This document shows positions 7,816-16,449 of a stretch of DNA of 54,173 nt, piece after piece. The stretch comes from Firmicutes bacterium UBA4881 (GTDB lineage: Bacteria > Bacillota > DTU065): NCBI GenBank assembly GCA_002399235.1, contig DHDH01000035.1, positions 1 through 54,173 of the forward strand. The letters are read 5' to 3'. Both the position numbers and the translations under genes were made by a program. The notes under the pieces are model-generated. The model had not been told where the DNA came from, ran no database searches, and saw only the letters and a program-made list of their open reading frames with translations. How positions within the stretch are numbered: position 1 is the first letter of the stretch; each line of letters starts with the position of its first letter.

Positions 7816-9123
7816 ATGAAAAAGTGGCTTATAGTTTTTTTAATTAGCTTATCTATCTCGACAATGACTCTAGCAACTAGAATTGATGTTTGGTTCTACG
7901 GTTTTACCAACGAAATGGCTAAAGTCGTTTCGGGCATGATTGATGAAGAATTCACTCCGAAAACGGGTATTGAGGTAAGGGTAACTCCTCTTTCTTGGGA
8001 TTCAGGCGATAAAGTATTCTTAGCTTTAGTTTCAGGTGATGCCCCTGATGTTATTAGTGCAGGTACTAGCGGGATGCTTGAATACGGATTAAGAGGTTCT
8101 GTCCTTGATTTAAGAGAGACCTTTGAAAAAGAGTATATCGATTTGGAGTCACAAATTTTTGATGCCATTACTGGTCCCTTAAAATGGAAAGGTACTAGAT
8201 TTGGAGTACCGCAGAATATTAGTATGATGACTGCTGCTTATCGCACAGATATTTTAAATGAAATGGGTTTATCAATTCCCAATACCTGGTCCGAACTTTA
8301 TAGTATGTTACCAAAGGTTAAAGCTAAAGGAAAGGAAATGGCCTTTGATTATGGTAGTCCAGCATATGCTCCAGAATGGGGAGCATACACCCTGGTTACT
8401 CAGCACGGTGGGCAGTTCTATGCCGAAGATGGTTTTACTAGTGCTATAGATCGGCCTGAATCAATAGCAGGTTTTAAAGAATATGTAGAGCTTTACACTA
8501 AATATAAGTTACCAAAATCAGGTCCGGGTTTTGAGCCTTTTAAAAGAGGCGAATGGTTGATGACTATTGATGGCTATTGGCTATTAAGTAATCTCGAAGT
8601 TAGTGCACCAGAAATTAAGGGCAAATGGGCTCCAGGACTAATTCCTGGTGTACAAAGGAAAAATGGTGTAATAAATCATGGCACTTTTACAGCTTCCTCA
8701 GCTTTTGGTATTCCTAAAACCGCAAAAAATCCTCGAGCTAGTTGGGAATTTATTAAATGGTTTTGTAATGAAGAAACCCAACAACGTTATATCGAAGATG
8801 TTATGACCCAAATTAAAGGTTTCATGCAGGTCCCCACTGCTAAAAAAGCTTTAGCTAATGCCAAGACTATTTCACCTGCCGTTAGAGAAACTTTGTATAA
8901 ACAAGTTCATGAATCTTTTGCAGTTCCTTATGCACCCACATCTGGAGTTTTATTAAGATTTGTTAGTTTTGCCGTTCAAGAAGTTTTAATGGATAAGAGT
9001 AGTCCAGAAGTTGCAGTAAAAAAAGCTGCCAGCGAAATGAATAAAGAGATGGATCGACGTAAAGTTGAATATAAAAGATTTTTGGAACGTATAGAAAAGG
9101 AAAATAAGAAATATCGCGATTAA
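7816..9123 (+). CDS. ABC transporter extracellular sugar-binding protein, orphan
   Basis: A 435-residue family-1 solute-binding protein (MsmE/UgpB type). It starts with a cleavable signal peptide (MKKWLIVFLISLSISTMTLA) with no lipobox Cys. Typical family features follow: WFYGFTNEM, FTPKTGIEVRV, ALVSGDAPDVIS (the GxxPDV motif), RGSVLDL, then GVPQNISMMTAAYRTDIL, TWSELYSML and a C-terminal SAWEF-like ASWEFIKWF. These proteins deliver oligosaccharides to ABC permeases in the membrane. No permease or ATPase gene is adjacent, so the partner is elsewhere. A non-lipidated signal peptide would fit a periplasm better than a single-membrane cell. ATG 7816 follows TTGGAGGTG. Confidence 0.9.
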   Translation: MKKWLIVFLISLSISTMTLATRIDVWFYGFTNEMAKVVSGMIDEEFTPKTGIEVRVTPLSWDSGDKVFLALVSGDAPDVISAGTSGMLEYGLRGSVLDLRETFEKEYIDLESQIFDAITGPLKWKGTRFGVPQNISMMTAAYRTDILNEMGLSIPNTWSELYSMLPKVKAKGKEMAFDYGSPAYAPEWGAYTLVTQHGGQFYAEDGFTSAIDRPESIAGFKEYVELYTKYKLPKSGPGFEPFKRGEWLMTIDGYWLLSNLEVSAPEIKGKWAPGLIPGVQRKNGVINHGTFTASSAFGIPKTAKNPRASWEFIKWFCNEETQQRYIEDVMTQIKGFMQVPTAKKALANAKTISPAVRETLYKQVHESFAVPYAPTSGVLLRFVSFAVQEVLMDKSSPEVAVKKAASEMNKEMDRRKVEYKRFLERIEKENKKYRD

Positions 9124-9129
9124 GAAAGA

Positions 9130-9162
9130 GAAGCCTGAGTTAAAAACTCGGGCTTCTTTTCT
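9130..9162 (+). terminator. Terminator after the sugar-binding protein
   Basis: GAAGCCTGAGT (9130-9140) pairs with ACTCGGGCTTC (9146-9156, one wobble), loop TAAAA, followed by TTTT. Confidence 0.85.
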
Positions 9163-9623
9163 AGTGCGCCATGCATGGTGATTAAGTTAGTAGTGAAAAT
9201 TCATTATGAGAGTTTGTTACCAACTATTAGCTATAAGCAAGTGTGCTATCTATAAATGATCTACTTGAAATAATGGAAACGAATAAAAGAAGAAAATCAA
9301 GATGGCTAAAGCAAAATGAGAAGAAGAAGGTTGGATAAATGCTAATATAAGAAAGAACTACTGGAAAAGTCCAACAGCCCTCTTCTAAAGATGGAACAGT
9401 TCTAACCCGATTATTAGTTTAGATTGATAAGGTGTTAAACGGAAATCGCTAATGTTAACATGTTAAGAAACAAGCTTTTTTGTAAAACTATAATATTGTT
9501 AATAAAGGCTAGTCTTAGCAAAAATGTTTTCTTTTCACCTATCCTACCAGAGAAACTCGACACTTAATAAATGTAAAAGCAAAGCAGGTTTTATATAAAT
9601 TGTTTTTCAAGGGAGGTTTTAAT
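9163..9623. other. Intergenic, no gene seen
   Basis: About 460 bases between the binding-protein terminator and the sigma factor gene. All frames are short and broken. I see no consensus promoter pair, although the 9480-9600 stretch is very A+T rich and could hold the sigma factor's own promoter. Confidence 0.4.
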
Positions 9624-11204
9624 TTGAAAGAAACAGAGGAGTTAGTATTGGAATATGTAGAACCTGTTTTACGCTTTTGTCTAAAAAGAGTAGCAAATAG
9701 ACAAGATGCAGAGGATCTGTCTCAAGAAATATTAATCCATATTTTAAATGGTTTGCAAAAATATAACATAAGAAATGTCGAAGGTTGGGTATGGCAAATA
9801 GCTCATAATCGATATGCGAGATTTGTTAGTTCACAGGTGATAATGACTGAGTTAACAGATGAAGATACATCCTCAGATTATGATTTTGTGGAGCAGTTAA
9901 TAGTTTTAGAAGAACATCAAATTGTATTTCAAGCTTTGCACACTCTCTCTAGTCTATATAGAAGTATTCTAGTGGACTATTACGTTTACGATCAATCTGT
10001 TCAAGAGATAGCGATGTATAATAATATACCCCAAACTACTGTAAAATGGCGATTATATGTAGGTAGGGAGAAGATAAAAGAAAGGATGGGGACGATGCCA
10101 AAAGTCTACAGCAGAATCAATTGGAATACAACGACATGCAATGGAAATCTAGATACAAACAGATATCTTTATTCACAATTGGCTCGGGCGATTTGTCTTG
10201 CTACTTATTCTAAACCTCTAACTATAGACGAAATAAGTTTAGCTACAGGCTTACCAACACGATTTATTGAGGACGAGCTTCCTCGTTTAATGTATGGAGA
10301 AGCCATAATCCAAAATGGCTATAAATATTCGAACAACTTTATTATCTTAAGTTTAAAGGATAACCAAGAATTAAAGAAAAAATTTGCTGCATATTCGCAA
10401 AAACTAGTTGATACGTTAACTTTAGCTCTAGAAGACACTAGAATGGCAGTCAAAGACATAGGTTTTTATGGTTGTGATTGGGGTATTAAGAAACTTGCTT
10501 ATATTATTGTTCCGCTTATAATGCGCAAAGCTGTCTATAATACTCAACAGTCAAATGCTAAGTTAAAATATGGTCCCTTTCCGCCTCGCAAAGATGGAGG
10601 TTATGGTTGGTTTATTGTCTCAGAGACAGAAGATGACGATGAAAAAATTAACCCTTCCGCTTCGGGAAATAACATTTATAGAGATCCTAATCAACCAGAA
10701 AAAGGAAGTCTATACTATTTATGGCTTGGAAGGTATTTCGATTTAGAATTATATAGAGAAGGCTTGAAATGGGTATTTCAAAATAACATTATTGGTAGAA
10801 TTGCTGATGGAAATCAAATTACAAAGATTATTCCAGAAGACGATCTGGCACGATTAATTAGATTAAACCTTATAAAACGTGAAAATAAAATTTATCGTTT
10901 AGCTATACCTACTTTTACTAAAGAAGAATTTACTGCATTAACAAAACTATATACCCCTATTATCAATCGACTTGAAAACAACTTAAACAATCTTGTGCTA
11001 GAGATATGGGAGGAATTTCAAGTTATTGTGCCGCACCATCTTCATGACCAAATTAATCAATATATGGTAGGTTATGTCCATAAGATTATCAGTTTGACAA
11101 TGTATGAAATGATCAATTCTGGAACAATTGAAACACCACCCAAAGAGGGTCCACTCGCTTATAATGTTTTTTATGTCAATCAAATATTGGATGAAGAGGT
11201 ATAA
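9624..11204 (+). CDS. ECF-type RNA polymerase sigma factor with long C-terminal extension
   Basis: About 526 residues. The first roughly 160 are an ECF sigma factor: region 2 with DAEDLSQEILIHIL and WVWQIAHNRYARF (core binding and -10 recognition), then region 4 with LSSLYRSILVDYYVYDQSVQEIA and the recognition helix region IPQTTVKWRLYVGREKIKERMG. The remaining 360 residues are an extra domain. Its start (TIDEISLATGLPTRFIEDELPRL) resembles a winged helix; the rest I cannot assign. No membrane segment is present and no anti-sigma gene is adjacent, so the extension may sense the signal itself. I chose TTG 9624 because GGGAGG at 9611-9616 is properly spaced; the in-frame TTG at 9600 lies before that site. 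Normal ECF factors are about 170-200 residues. Confidence 0.85.
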   Translation: MKETEELVLEYVEPVLRFCLKRVANRQDAEDLSQEILIHILNGLQKYNIRNVEGWVWQIAHNRYARFVSSQVIMTELTDEDTSSDYDFVEQLIVLEEHQIVFQALHTLSSLYRSILVDYYVYDQSVQEIAMYNNIPQTTVKWRLYVGREKIKERMGTMPKVYSRINWNTTTCNGNLDTNRYLYSQLARAICLATYSKPLTIDEISLATGLPTRFIEDELPRLMYGEAIIQNGYKYSNNFIILSLKDNQELKKKFAAYSQKLVDTLTLALEDTRMAVKDIGFYGCDWGIKKLAYIIVPLIMRKAVYNTQQSNAKLKYGPFPPRKDGGYGWFIVSETEDDDEKINPSASGNNIYRDPNQPEKGSLYYLWLGRYFDLELYREGLKWVFQNNIIGRIADGNQITKIIPEDDLARLIRLNLIKRENKIYRLAIPTFTKEEFTALTKLYTPIINRLENNLNNLVLEIWEEFQVIVPHHLHDQINQYMVGYVHKIISLTMYEMINSGTIETPPKEGPLAYNVFYVNQILDEEV

Positions 11205-11283
11205 AGAAGGTTTACTCTAAGTTATTATTGGGAAGAAATTTGCTTGCTATTGCTACTTTATAAAGAAAGGACTAAAAAACATC

Positions 11284-11310
11284 AGCCTTCGGTAAAACCG
11301 AAGGCTTTTT
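11284..11310 (+). terminator. Terminator after the sigma factor
   Basis: AGCCTTCGGT (11284-11293), loop AAA, ACCGAAGGCT (11297-11306) and TTTTT. Confidence 0.9.
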
Positions 11311-11617
11311 AACTCGGAATTATTTATAAAACTCTTCTAAGCCAGCAATTATTAACCAGTTTGATATAAAAGTTTTAGATAAAACCTAAAATTAAGTTTA
11401 GCGAGAAAAAGGTCTGTAGCAGAAAAGGCAGAAGAGTAAATTAAGAAGAAAAATAAAGTGAAACATTAATGCAAGAGTATTCGTAGTAAATTATAGAATA
11501 GAGCTAAAGCATCTTCAACGGATATTTATTAATTTAGCATGGGAAAAATATTTTTACTCCTCAATAATTATAGACAGGAGTAATTAAAGAACAAAAAACC
11601 TTGGGTCGTTCGCTTTC
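11311..11617. other. Intergenic, no gene seen
   Basis: About 300 A+T-rich bases between two converging transcripts. No open frame, structured RNA or repeat that I can support. Confidence 0.4.
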
Positions 11618-11962
11618 TCATTCAGCAAGCTTAGACCAACGAAAAGATAACATTTCTATTTCTAAAAGTGCGCTTTGTTTATCTTGGTGTTCGATCATGA
11701 ATTTGAGCCGTTGTAGGGAAATGCTAATAGCGCCCATTTCTTCTAAGCTATTTTCTATCGCAATCAAAATTTCTCTTTTACGCCACGAATTGGCGATATC
11801 TTGCCAGAATTGCTCTGCTCTTAACCAGGATTCTTCTTTTATAGCTAATTGGAGCATATCGAGTTTCTGCATAAGAATTGAACCTGGCTTTAATTCTATT
11901 AAAAAGATCGCAATCATTATAAAAAGAAAGACCAAAACTATTGACCAGATATTTCTAGCCAT
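11618..11962 (-). CDS. DUF4363 family membrane-anchored protein
   Basis: A 114-residue protein with one N-terminal membrane segment (WSIVLVFLFIMIAIFLIEL, about 5-23) and a helical outer part rich in Glu, Lys and Trp (EESWLRAEQFWQDIANSWRK). This layout and the position immediately downstream of a DUF421 gene match DUF4363. Its start overlaps the end of the yetF-like gene by 8 bases, so the two are translationally coupled. Family members accompany YetF proteins in spore-forming Firmicutes, but the biochemical role is unknown. It probably sits on the outer face of the cytoplasmic membrane. Confidence 0.8.
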   Translation of the reverse strand: MARNIWSIVLVFLFIMIAIFLIELKPGSILMQKLDMLQLAIKEESWLRAEQFWQDIANSWRKREILIAIENSLEEMGAISISLQRLKFMIEHQDKQSALLEIEMLSFRWSKLAE

Positions 11963-12665
11963 TATTTTCCCCCTTATTGATGTCTTGATCTTGATATAAA
12001 TCGATAAAAAGAGTTCCCGAAGTATCTAACTCAGCATAATAAATTTGCCTAAGGGTTAACTTTCTATCTGCCAACTTTTGAGCTAACCAATTTTCGGAGA
12101 GCCCTAATAACTTAAGGTTTTCTCTGATCATTTTACCTTGGCTAATAATATCAACAGAAAGCCCTTTGTAAGCCGTTGGTATATTTAGATCTTCAGGTGT
12201 TACAGGTGAGTTTTGCGACTTTTTTAAAACAGAGAGACTACCATCAGCTTCTAACAAAGCAAATTCAACTTCGCTTAAGCGAAAGACATCCTTTTCTCTT
12301 AAAAGCATACGTAAATCATCGATTGAATAACCATAAGTATGTATATTATTTCCTAGTATTTTACCGTTTTGAATTGCTATTGTTGGTTTACCATCAATTA
12401 AGCTTCTTAGAGTCCGACTTTTCACAGCTAATAGAGCTAAGACCATTACCCATAAGGACCAGGTGAGAATTCCGACAAGTGTAGGAATTGATTCCCTACT
12501 AACATCAACAGCTAAAGTACTAGCCATACTACCTATGGAAATTCCGTTAATATAATCAAAAAAAGTTAACTGAGAGATCTGACGCTTACCCATTATACGA
12601 GTAATTATTAATAAGGCAAAGAAAGAAAAGGTACTGCGGATAAAAACTATCAGTCCTTGTGGCAA
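11955..12665 (-). CDS. YetF/DUF421 family membrane protein
   Basis: A 236-residue protein with three N-terminal membrane segments (about 3-21, 36-54, 62-80) and a soluble DUF421 domain. Diagnostic motifs: RIMGKRQISQLTFFDYINGISIGSMAS near residues 23-49, GKPTIAIQNGKIL, and DDLRMLLREKDVFRLSEVEFALLEADGSLSVLKK. The start is TTG (12663-12665): an in-frame TGA lies three codons upstream and the first ATG falls after membrane segment 1, so TTG is required. GGGGTG precedes it. The partner gene overlaps its 3' end. The family is widespread in sporulating Firmicutes; function is unproven. Confidence 0.9.
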   Translation of the reverse strand: MPQGLIVFIRSTFSFFALLIITRIMGKRQISQLTFFDYINGISIGSMASTLAVDVSRESIPTLVGILTWSLWVMVLALLAVKSRTLRSLIDGKPTIAIQNGKILGNNIHTYGYSIDDLRMLLREKDVFRLSEVEFALLEADGSLSVLKKSQNSPVTPEDLNIPTAYKGLSVDIISQGKMIRENLKLLGLSENWLAQKLADRKLTLRQIYYAELDTSGTLFIDLYQDQDINKGENNG

Positions 12666-12779
12666 AGTGCTTCACCCCACTATATTTGTTCTTAACTAGG
12701 TTTCCCTAGTTTAGTTTCTCTTAAACTAAAAAGGTTGTTTCAGAGATTCTTTGAGAAAATAAAGCGAAGATAAAGGTGG

Positions 12780-13364
12780 GTGAAAAAATTGTTGCAACTT
12801 TTCGTTGAGCAAAAAGAGAATACTAATTTTCTACGAGAGAAGCGGCAAATACTTAACGATTTAAGCTATAAATCTACTTTTTTCCTTGGATTTAGAGCTG
12901 GGGTTGTAGGTGTTTTAATTCCAAGTTTGGTCATACTATTAATTATCTTTACGCCAACTTTAATTAGTAGAATAATATCTATAACGCAAGGACTTCCACT
13001 AGTGAAGGGTTCACCTGAGGATGAAGTACTAACAGTTTTACTACCAGCATGGTTGAAAACTATCTTTCTTCTAACTATAATTTATAGCACTATTTGTGGA
13101 ATGAATGCTTGCTTAAGGAAGTACTCTTTTACTAATTCCGAAAGGGGAAAAATTGCCGCTTTGCTTTATTATAAAGCGGTTCTTTTTTGGAGTGTTTCTA
13201 GTTTAAGCTTTTTAATTATCTGGTTTAATGCTGAAATATCTAAGTGGGGGTTAATATTTTCAGTTCTAGTATTAGGTTGGTTATTGCGAATTGCTCTACA
13301 TTCCTGGTACTTAATGATGGAGGATCGGATAGTAAAAAAATATCTTAAGAGTAGAACCAGCTAA
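12780..13364 (+). CDS. Hypothetical multi-pass membrane protein
   Basis: A protein of about 194 residues that I do not recognise. It has four predicted membrane segments: roughly 38-60 (GVVGVLIPSLVILLIIF), 88-106 (LLPAWLKTIFLLTIIYSTIC), 133-150 and 158-175. Both ends are charged and probably cytoplasmic. It is divergent from the yetF-like gene, with 114 bases between them. The start is uncertain: GTG 12780 sits directly on a GGTGG sequence, and TTG 12789 would be better spaced and shorten the protein by three residues. A perfect palindrome follows at 13443. No function can be inferred. Confidence 0.65.
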   Translation: MKKLLQLFVEQKENTNFLREKRQILNDLSYKSTFFLGFRAGVVGVLIPSLVILLIIFTPTLISRIISITQGLPLVKGSPEDEVLTVLLPAWLKTIFLLTIIYSTICGMNACLRKYSFTNSERGKIAALLYYKAVLFWSVSSLSFLIIWFNAEISKWGLIFSVLVLGWLLRIALHSWYLMMEDRIVKKYLKSRTS

Positions 13365-13442
13365 TAACAGTAGTATTTGAATTTAAAGCCATAAGGCTCA
13401 GTTAAACTAGTAATTAGACAAATTAAATATTTGATTTTCTTT

Positions 13443-13481
13443 TATCACCCCCTAAAAGGAATTTCCTTTTAGGGGGTGATA
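13443..13481. repeat. Perfect 39-base palindrome
   Basis: TATCACCCCCTAAAAGGAA is repeated exactly as its reverse complement around a single central T (13462). The transcript would be a 19-bp hairpin. There is no clear U-tract on either side, so a classical terminator is not certain. It lies 44 bases upstream of the RND operon promoter. Confidence 0.85.
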
Positions 13482-13524
13482 TTATTGTAAGTTCAATAGG
13501 CATGGGAAATTTGCTTATGATGAC

Positions 13525-13552
13525 TTGACAAGAAATAAAAAGGTAGTATGAT
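13525..13552 (+). promoter_or_regulatory. Promoter of the RND/LolA/barrel operon
   Basis: TTGACA at 13525-13530 (perfect), 16-base spacer, TATGAT at 13547-13552 (5 of 6). Transcription should start near 13559, within or next to the operator at 13561-13576. Confidence 0.75.
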
Positions 13553-13560
13553 AAATGCTA

Positions 13561-13576
13561 GACCGACCCGTCGGTC
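13561..13576. promoter_or_regulatory. TetR-type operator
   Basis: GACCGACCCGTCGGTC is a perfect inverted repeat (GACCGAC, two central C, GTCGGTC). It has the form of operators bound by TetR/AcrR-family repressors. It begins 8 bases after the -10 hexamer, so a bound repressor would block the start site. The last gene of the operon encodes a TetR protein, the likely ligand. Confidence 0.8.
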
Positions 13577-13617
13577 GAATATGGACTAAAGAGTCATTAT
13601 TGAGTGGAGGTGTAAGG

Positions 13618-16449
13618 TTGAAAAAACCAACGCAGTTTATCGTCGATCATCCAAAGTTGATTATTATTCTTAACGTCCTTATTACTATTTTCTTGGGTTA
13701 TTATGCTTTACAACTACAAGTAGACGACGATATTATCAATTACTTACCTGAAAATGAACCTGAAGTAGAAACCATCAATCATATTGGCGATGTTTTTAAT
13801 GGCAACAACATTGGTGTGGTTGTAGTAGAGGCTGAGAACATCTTTGATAATAATGTTTTTCAGTATATTAATTCTTTAACAGATCAGTTTAAAAACACCA
13901 ATGGTGTAGCCTCAGTTACTAGCCTTACTAATGTTATGGATATGCGCTCTGATGATGGTGAGTTGGTAGTGGGTGAACTAGTCGAAAAAGATAAAACTTA
14001 TGACAGTGAAGAGATGAATGAATTAAAAGATTACGTTTTAGCTAATGAGCTTTATGTAGGCAATATCATCTCGGAAAACTGTAAGTACTCAATGATTTTA
14101 GTCACCCTTGATCCTGAAGCAGATGGTAAGGAAGTAGTTACAAATCTGCGAAATGTTTTAAAGCAAAATGAAGCAGGCTTCAAGTATTATCTATCGGGAG
14201 CGCCATTTATGTCCGATGATGCCGATCGCTCCGCTAAAAACGATCTAAAAAAGTTTGTCCCTGCTAGCATTTTGGTAATTTTATTGGTTCTCTTTGTGAC
14301 ATTTAAAAAATTAAGAGGTACATTGCTTCCTCTCTTTGCAGTCTTGATTGCAGTTATCTGGACAATGGGTCTAATGGTTTTAATGAACTACGATCTATCA
14401 ACAGTTGGGATTGCGATTCCAGTTGTTTTAATTGCGACAGGGAGTGCCTATGGTATTCATGTTATGAATGCTTATTATACATCTGTAACAGACGACAAAA
14501 CCAAGAAGGAAAAACTTGGTAATGCTATCGACCAATTAACTATACCTTTGTTTTTATCGAGCATGACTACTATTGTTGGTTTTGCTTCTTTAACAACTTC
14601 TGATCTCTCACCAATTCGGCAATTCGGTGCTTTTACAGCTTTTGGAGTTTTAGCAGCGTATGTTACAGCAGCAACCTTTATTCCAGCGTTATTACTCATA
14701 TTGCCAGCTAAAAAAGAGAAAAAAAGTGTAGTTTCCAAAGCCAATTCTTTACAAAAATGGGAAAAGTATCTATTGCCTCGAAGCACTGGTGTAATTACTT
14801 TAATGGTGGTTTTGGTTTTAGGAAGTTTTCTAGTTATCAAAAAGAATTTGGTCTATGATACAGACTTTGCGGGAGCATTTAGATCCAATGATCCAGCACG
14901 GATAGCAATGGAACTGGTAAATGATGAGTTTGGTGGTGTAAATATCTACCAGATTCTCTTCACAGGAGACATGAAAAGTCCCTTTGTCCTTAATCAGATG
15001 AACAAATTAGAAGATGCTCTAAAAGATATGAACCTTAATGGCACATTAGCATTTTCTGACATGATTAAAGAAGCAAATGACAAAATTAACGGAGCTAAAG
15101 CAGTTCCCAAGACCCGAGACCAAGTAGCTTCTTTAAGCCTTTTTCTTGAAGGTCAAGAGCAAATAAGCAATGTCTTAAAAAGTGATTATTCAGAAGCTTT
15201 AATTACAGCTAGATACACAGAAACTAGCTCACGAAAAACAGGCAAGATAAATGAACAAATTAGAGAGCTAATCTCTAACTTAGAAACTGAAGCTTATGCT
15301 GTATCGCGTTTAACTGACGATGATAACTTGGGTGAATTAGCTGATAGTAGTTTACAGGTTGAGCTCACCAGCGAATTGGTTAGGTTATTAAAAACAGACG
15401 ATGTTAATACGATAGAAAATATTGTTCAAGAACTAATGAACTATTCATTAGCTGCCTACGCAGAAGAAAATGAAGAATTGCAGGCTATTATTACTGATAG
15501 TCTTGACCCGGATTATTTAGGTTTTAATCTAGAAAGGTCAAAAGAAAGCGTAAATGCAGTGTTAGTTTCACTTAGACAGGGTGGAAATGTTGATAATTTG
15601 ATAGAAGTTTTAGCGGAGATTAATCCCAATAATGATGACTTTGATATAGAAGATGCTGCTTACACTGTCTGGGATGAAATAACAATGGATTACCTTTATG
15701 CCAGAGAAGATAAAGTGGATCAATTAGCAGAGACTTTGAGTGCAAGCTATAATACTAACGCGAAAGAAGTTAACAATATCTTAAGCAATGCTTTTGTCTC
15801 TGAAGTTTATCTAAGCACTTTACCAGATGAGTACCAGGATCATCCTGATGTACGTAAAGATACATTTACTGTGGAATTATCGGGAGCCCCAGTAATTTAT
15901 GAAGTTGTTACCCAGAGACTTCAAAGTAGTCAATCGAAGAGTCTGGCCATATCAATAGTCCTTGTCTGTCTCTTACTAATTTTACAAGTGCGCTCGATTA
16001 AAGAGGGTTTAATAATATGTGTACCTATCGTTTTAACAGTTATTTTTAACTTTGCTTTTATGGCTTTGACAGGAATACCGCTTGATGTAGCAACTACAAT
16101 GATTGCTAGTGTGGCTATTGGTACAGGTGTCGATTATTCCATTCACTTTGCTAGTCGGTTTAAGGAGAATTATGTAAATGATAATACTATAGTAGAAATA
16201 ATTATCGAAACTATCGGTTCCATTGGTGTACCAGTATTAGCTAATGCTTTTGCTGTAGCTTTAGGCATGTTAGTACTTGTCCTTTCCAATACAGTAACAG
16301 TAGCATATTTTGGTGCGTTAATGGCTCTTAGCATGGTAATAAGTGCTCTACTTGCTTTAGTGTTATTGCCTTCGTTATTTCTTGTTACTAAAAAAGATAA
16401 TACAACTGGTAAAAAGGGAGATTTTGCCAATGCAAAAAGTGAAAACTAA
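13618..16449 (+). CDS. RND/MMPL superfamily exporter
   Basis: About 943 residues in the inner membrane, with two repeats each of one membrane helix, a large external domain and a bundle of five or more helices. Helix 1 is near residues 12-32 (PKLIIILNVLITIFLGYYAL). The first bundle contains the sterol-sensing-like stretch VVLIATGSAYGIHVMNAYY and GFASLTTSDLSPIRQFGAF. The second contains VATTMIASVAIGTGVDYSIHF and VLANAFAVALGMLVL, both typical of COG1033 exporters, which use the proton gradient to move lipids or other hydrophobic cargo. The second external domain is long (about 320-760) and acidic. I chose TTG 13618 after GGAGG (13606-13610); an in-frame ATG at 13555 lies inside the promoter and operator. 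The stop overlaps the LolA-like gene. Confidence 0.88.
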   Translation: MKKPTQFIVDHPKLIIILNVLITIFLGYYALQLQVDDDIINYLPENEPEVETINHIGDVFNGNNIGVVVVEAENIFDNNVFQYINSLTDQFKNTNGVASVTSLTNVMDMRSDDGELVVGELVEKDKTYDSEEMNELKDYVLANELYVGNIISENCKYSMILVTLDPEADGKEVVTNLRNVLKQNEAGFKYYLSGAPFMSDDADRSAKNDLKKFVPASILVILLVLFVTFKKLRGTLLPLFAVLIAVIWTMGLMVLMNYDLSTVGIAIPVVLIATGSAYGIHVMNAYYTSVTDDKTKKEKLGNAIDQLTIPLFLSSMTTIVGFASLTTSDLSPIRQFGAFTAFGVLAAYVTAATFIPALLLILPAKKEKKSVVSKANSLQKWEKYLLPRSTGVITLMVVLVLGSFLVIKKNLVYDTDFAGAFRSNDPARIAMELVNDEFGGVNIYQILFTGDMKSPFVLNQMNKLEDALKDMNLNGTLAFSDMIKEANDKINGAKAVPKTRDQVASLSLFLEGQEQISNVLKSDYSEALITARYTETSSRKTGKINEQIRELISNLETEAYAVSRLTDDDNLGELADSSLQVELTSELVRLLKTDDVNTIENIVQELMNYSLAAYAEENEELQAIITDSLDPDYLGFNLERSKESVNAVLVSLRQGGNVDNLIEVLAEINPNNDDFDIEDAAYTVWDEITMDYLYAREDKVDQLAETLSASYNTNAKEVNNILSNAFVSEVYLSTLPDEYQDHPDVRKDTFTVELSGAPVIYEVVTQRLQSSQSKSLAISIVLVCLLLILQVRSIKEGLIICVPIVLTVIFNFAFMALTGIPLDVATTMIASVAIGTGVDYSIHFASRFKENYVNDNTIVEIIIETIGSIGVPVLANAFAVALGMLVLVLSNTVTVAYFGALMALSMVISALLALVLLPSLFLVTKKDNTTGKKGDFANAKSEN

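Noticed and set aside
11601..11999. Plus-strand 132-codon frame opposite DUF4363
   Set aside because: Antisense shadow of a recognised gene pair.
13555..13617. ATG at 13555 as the start of the RND exporter
   Set aside because: It overlaps the -10 region and operator, and would precede the transcription start. TTG 13618 has a proper GGAGG.
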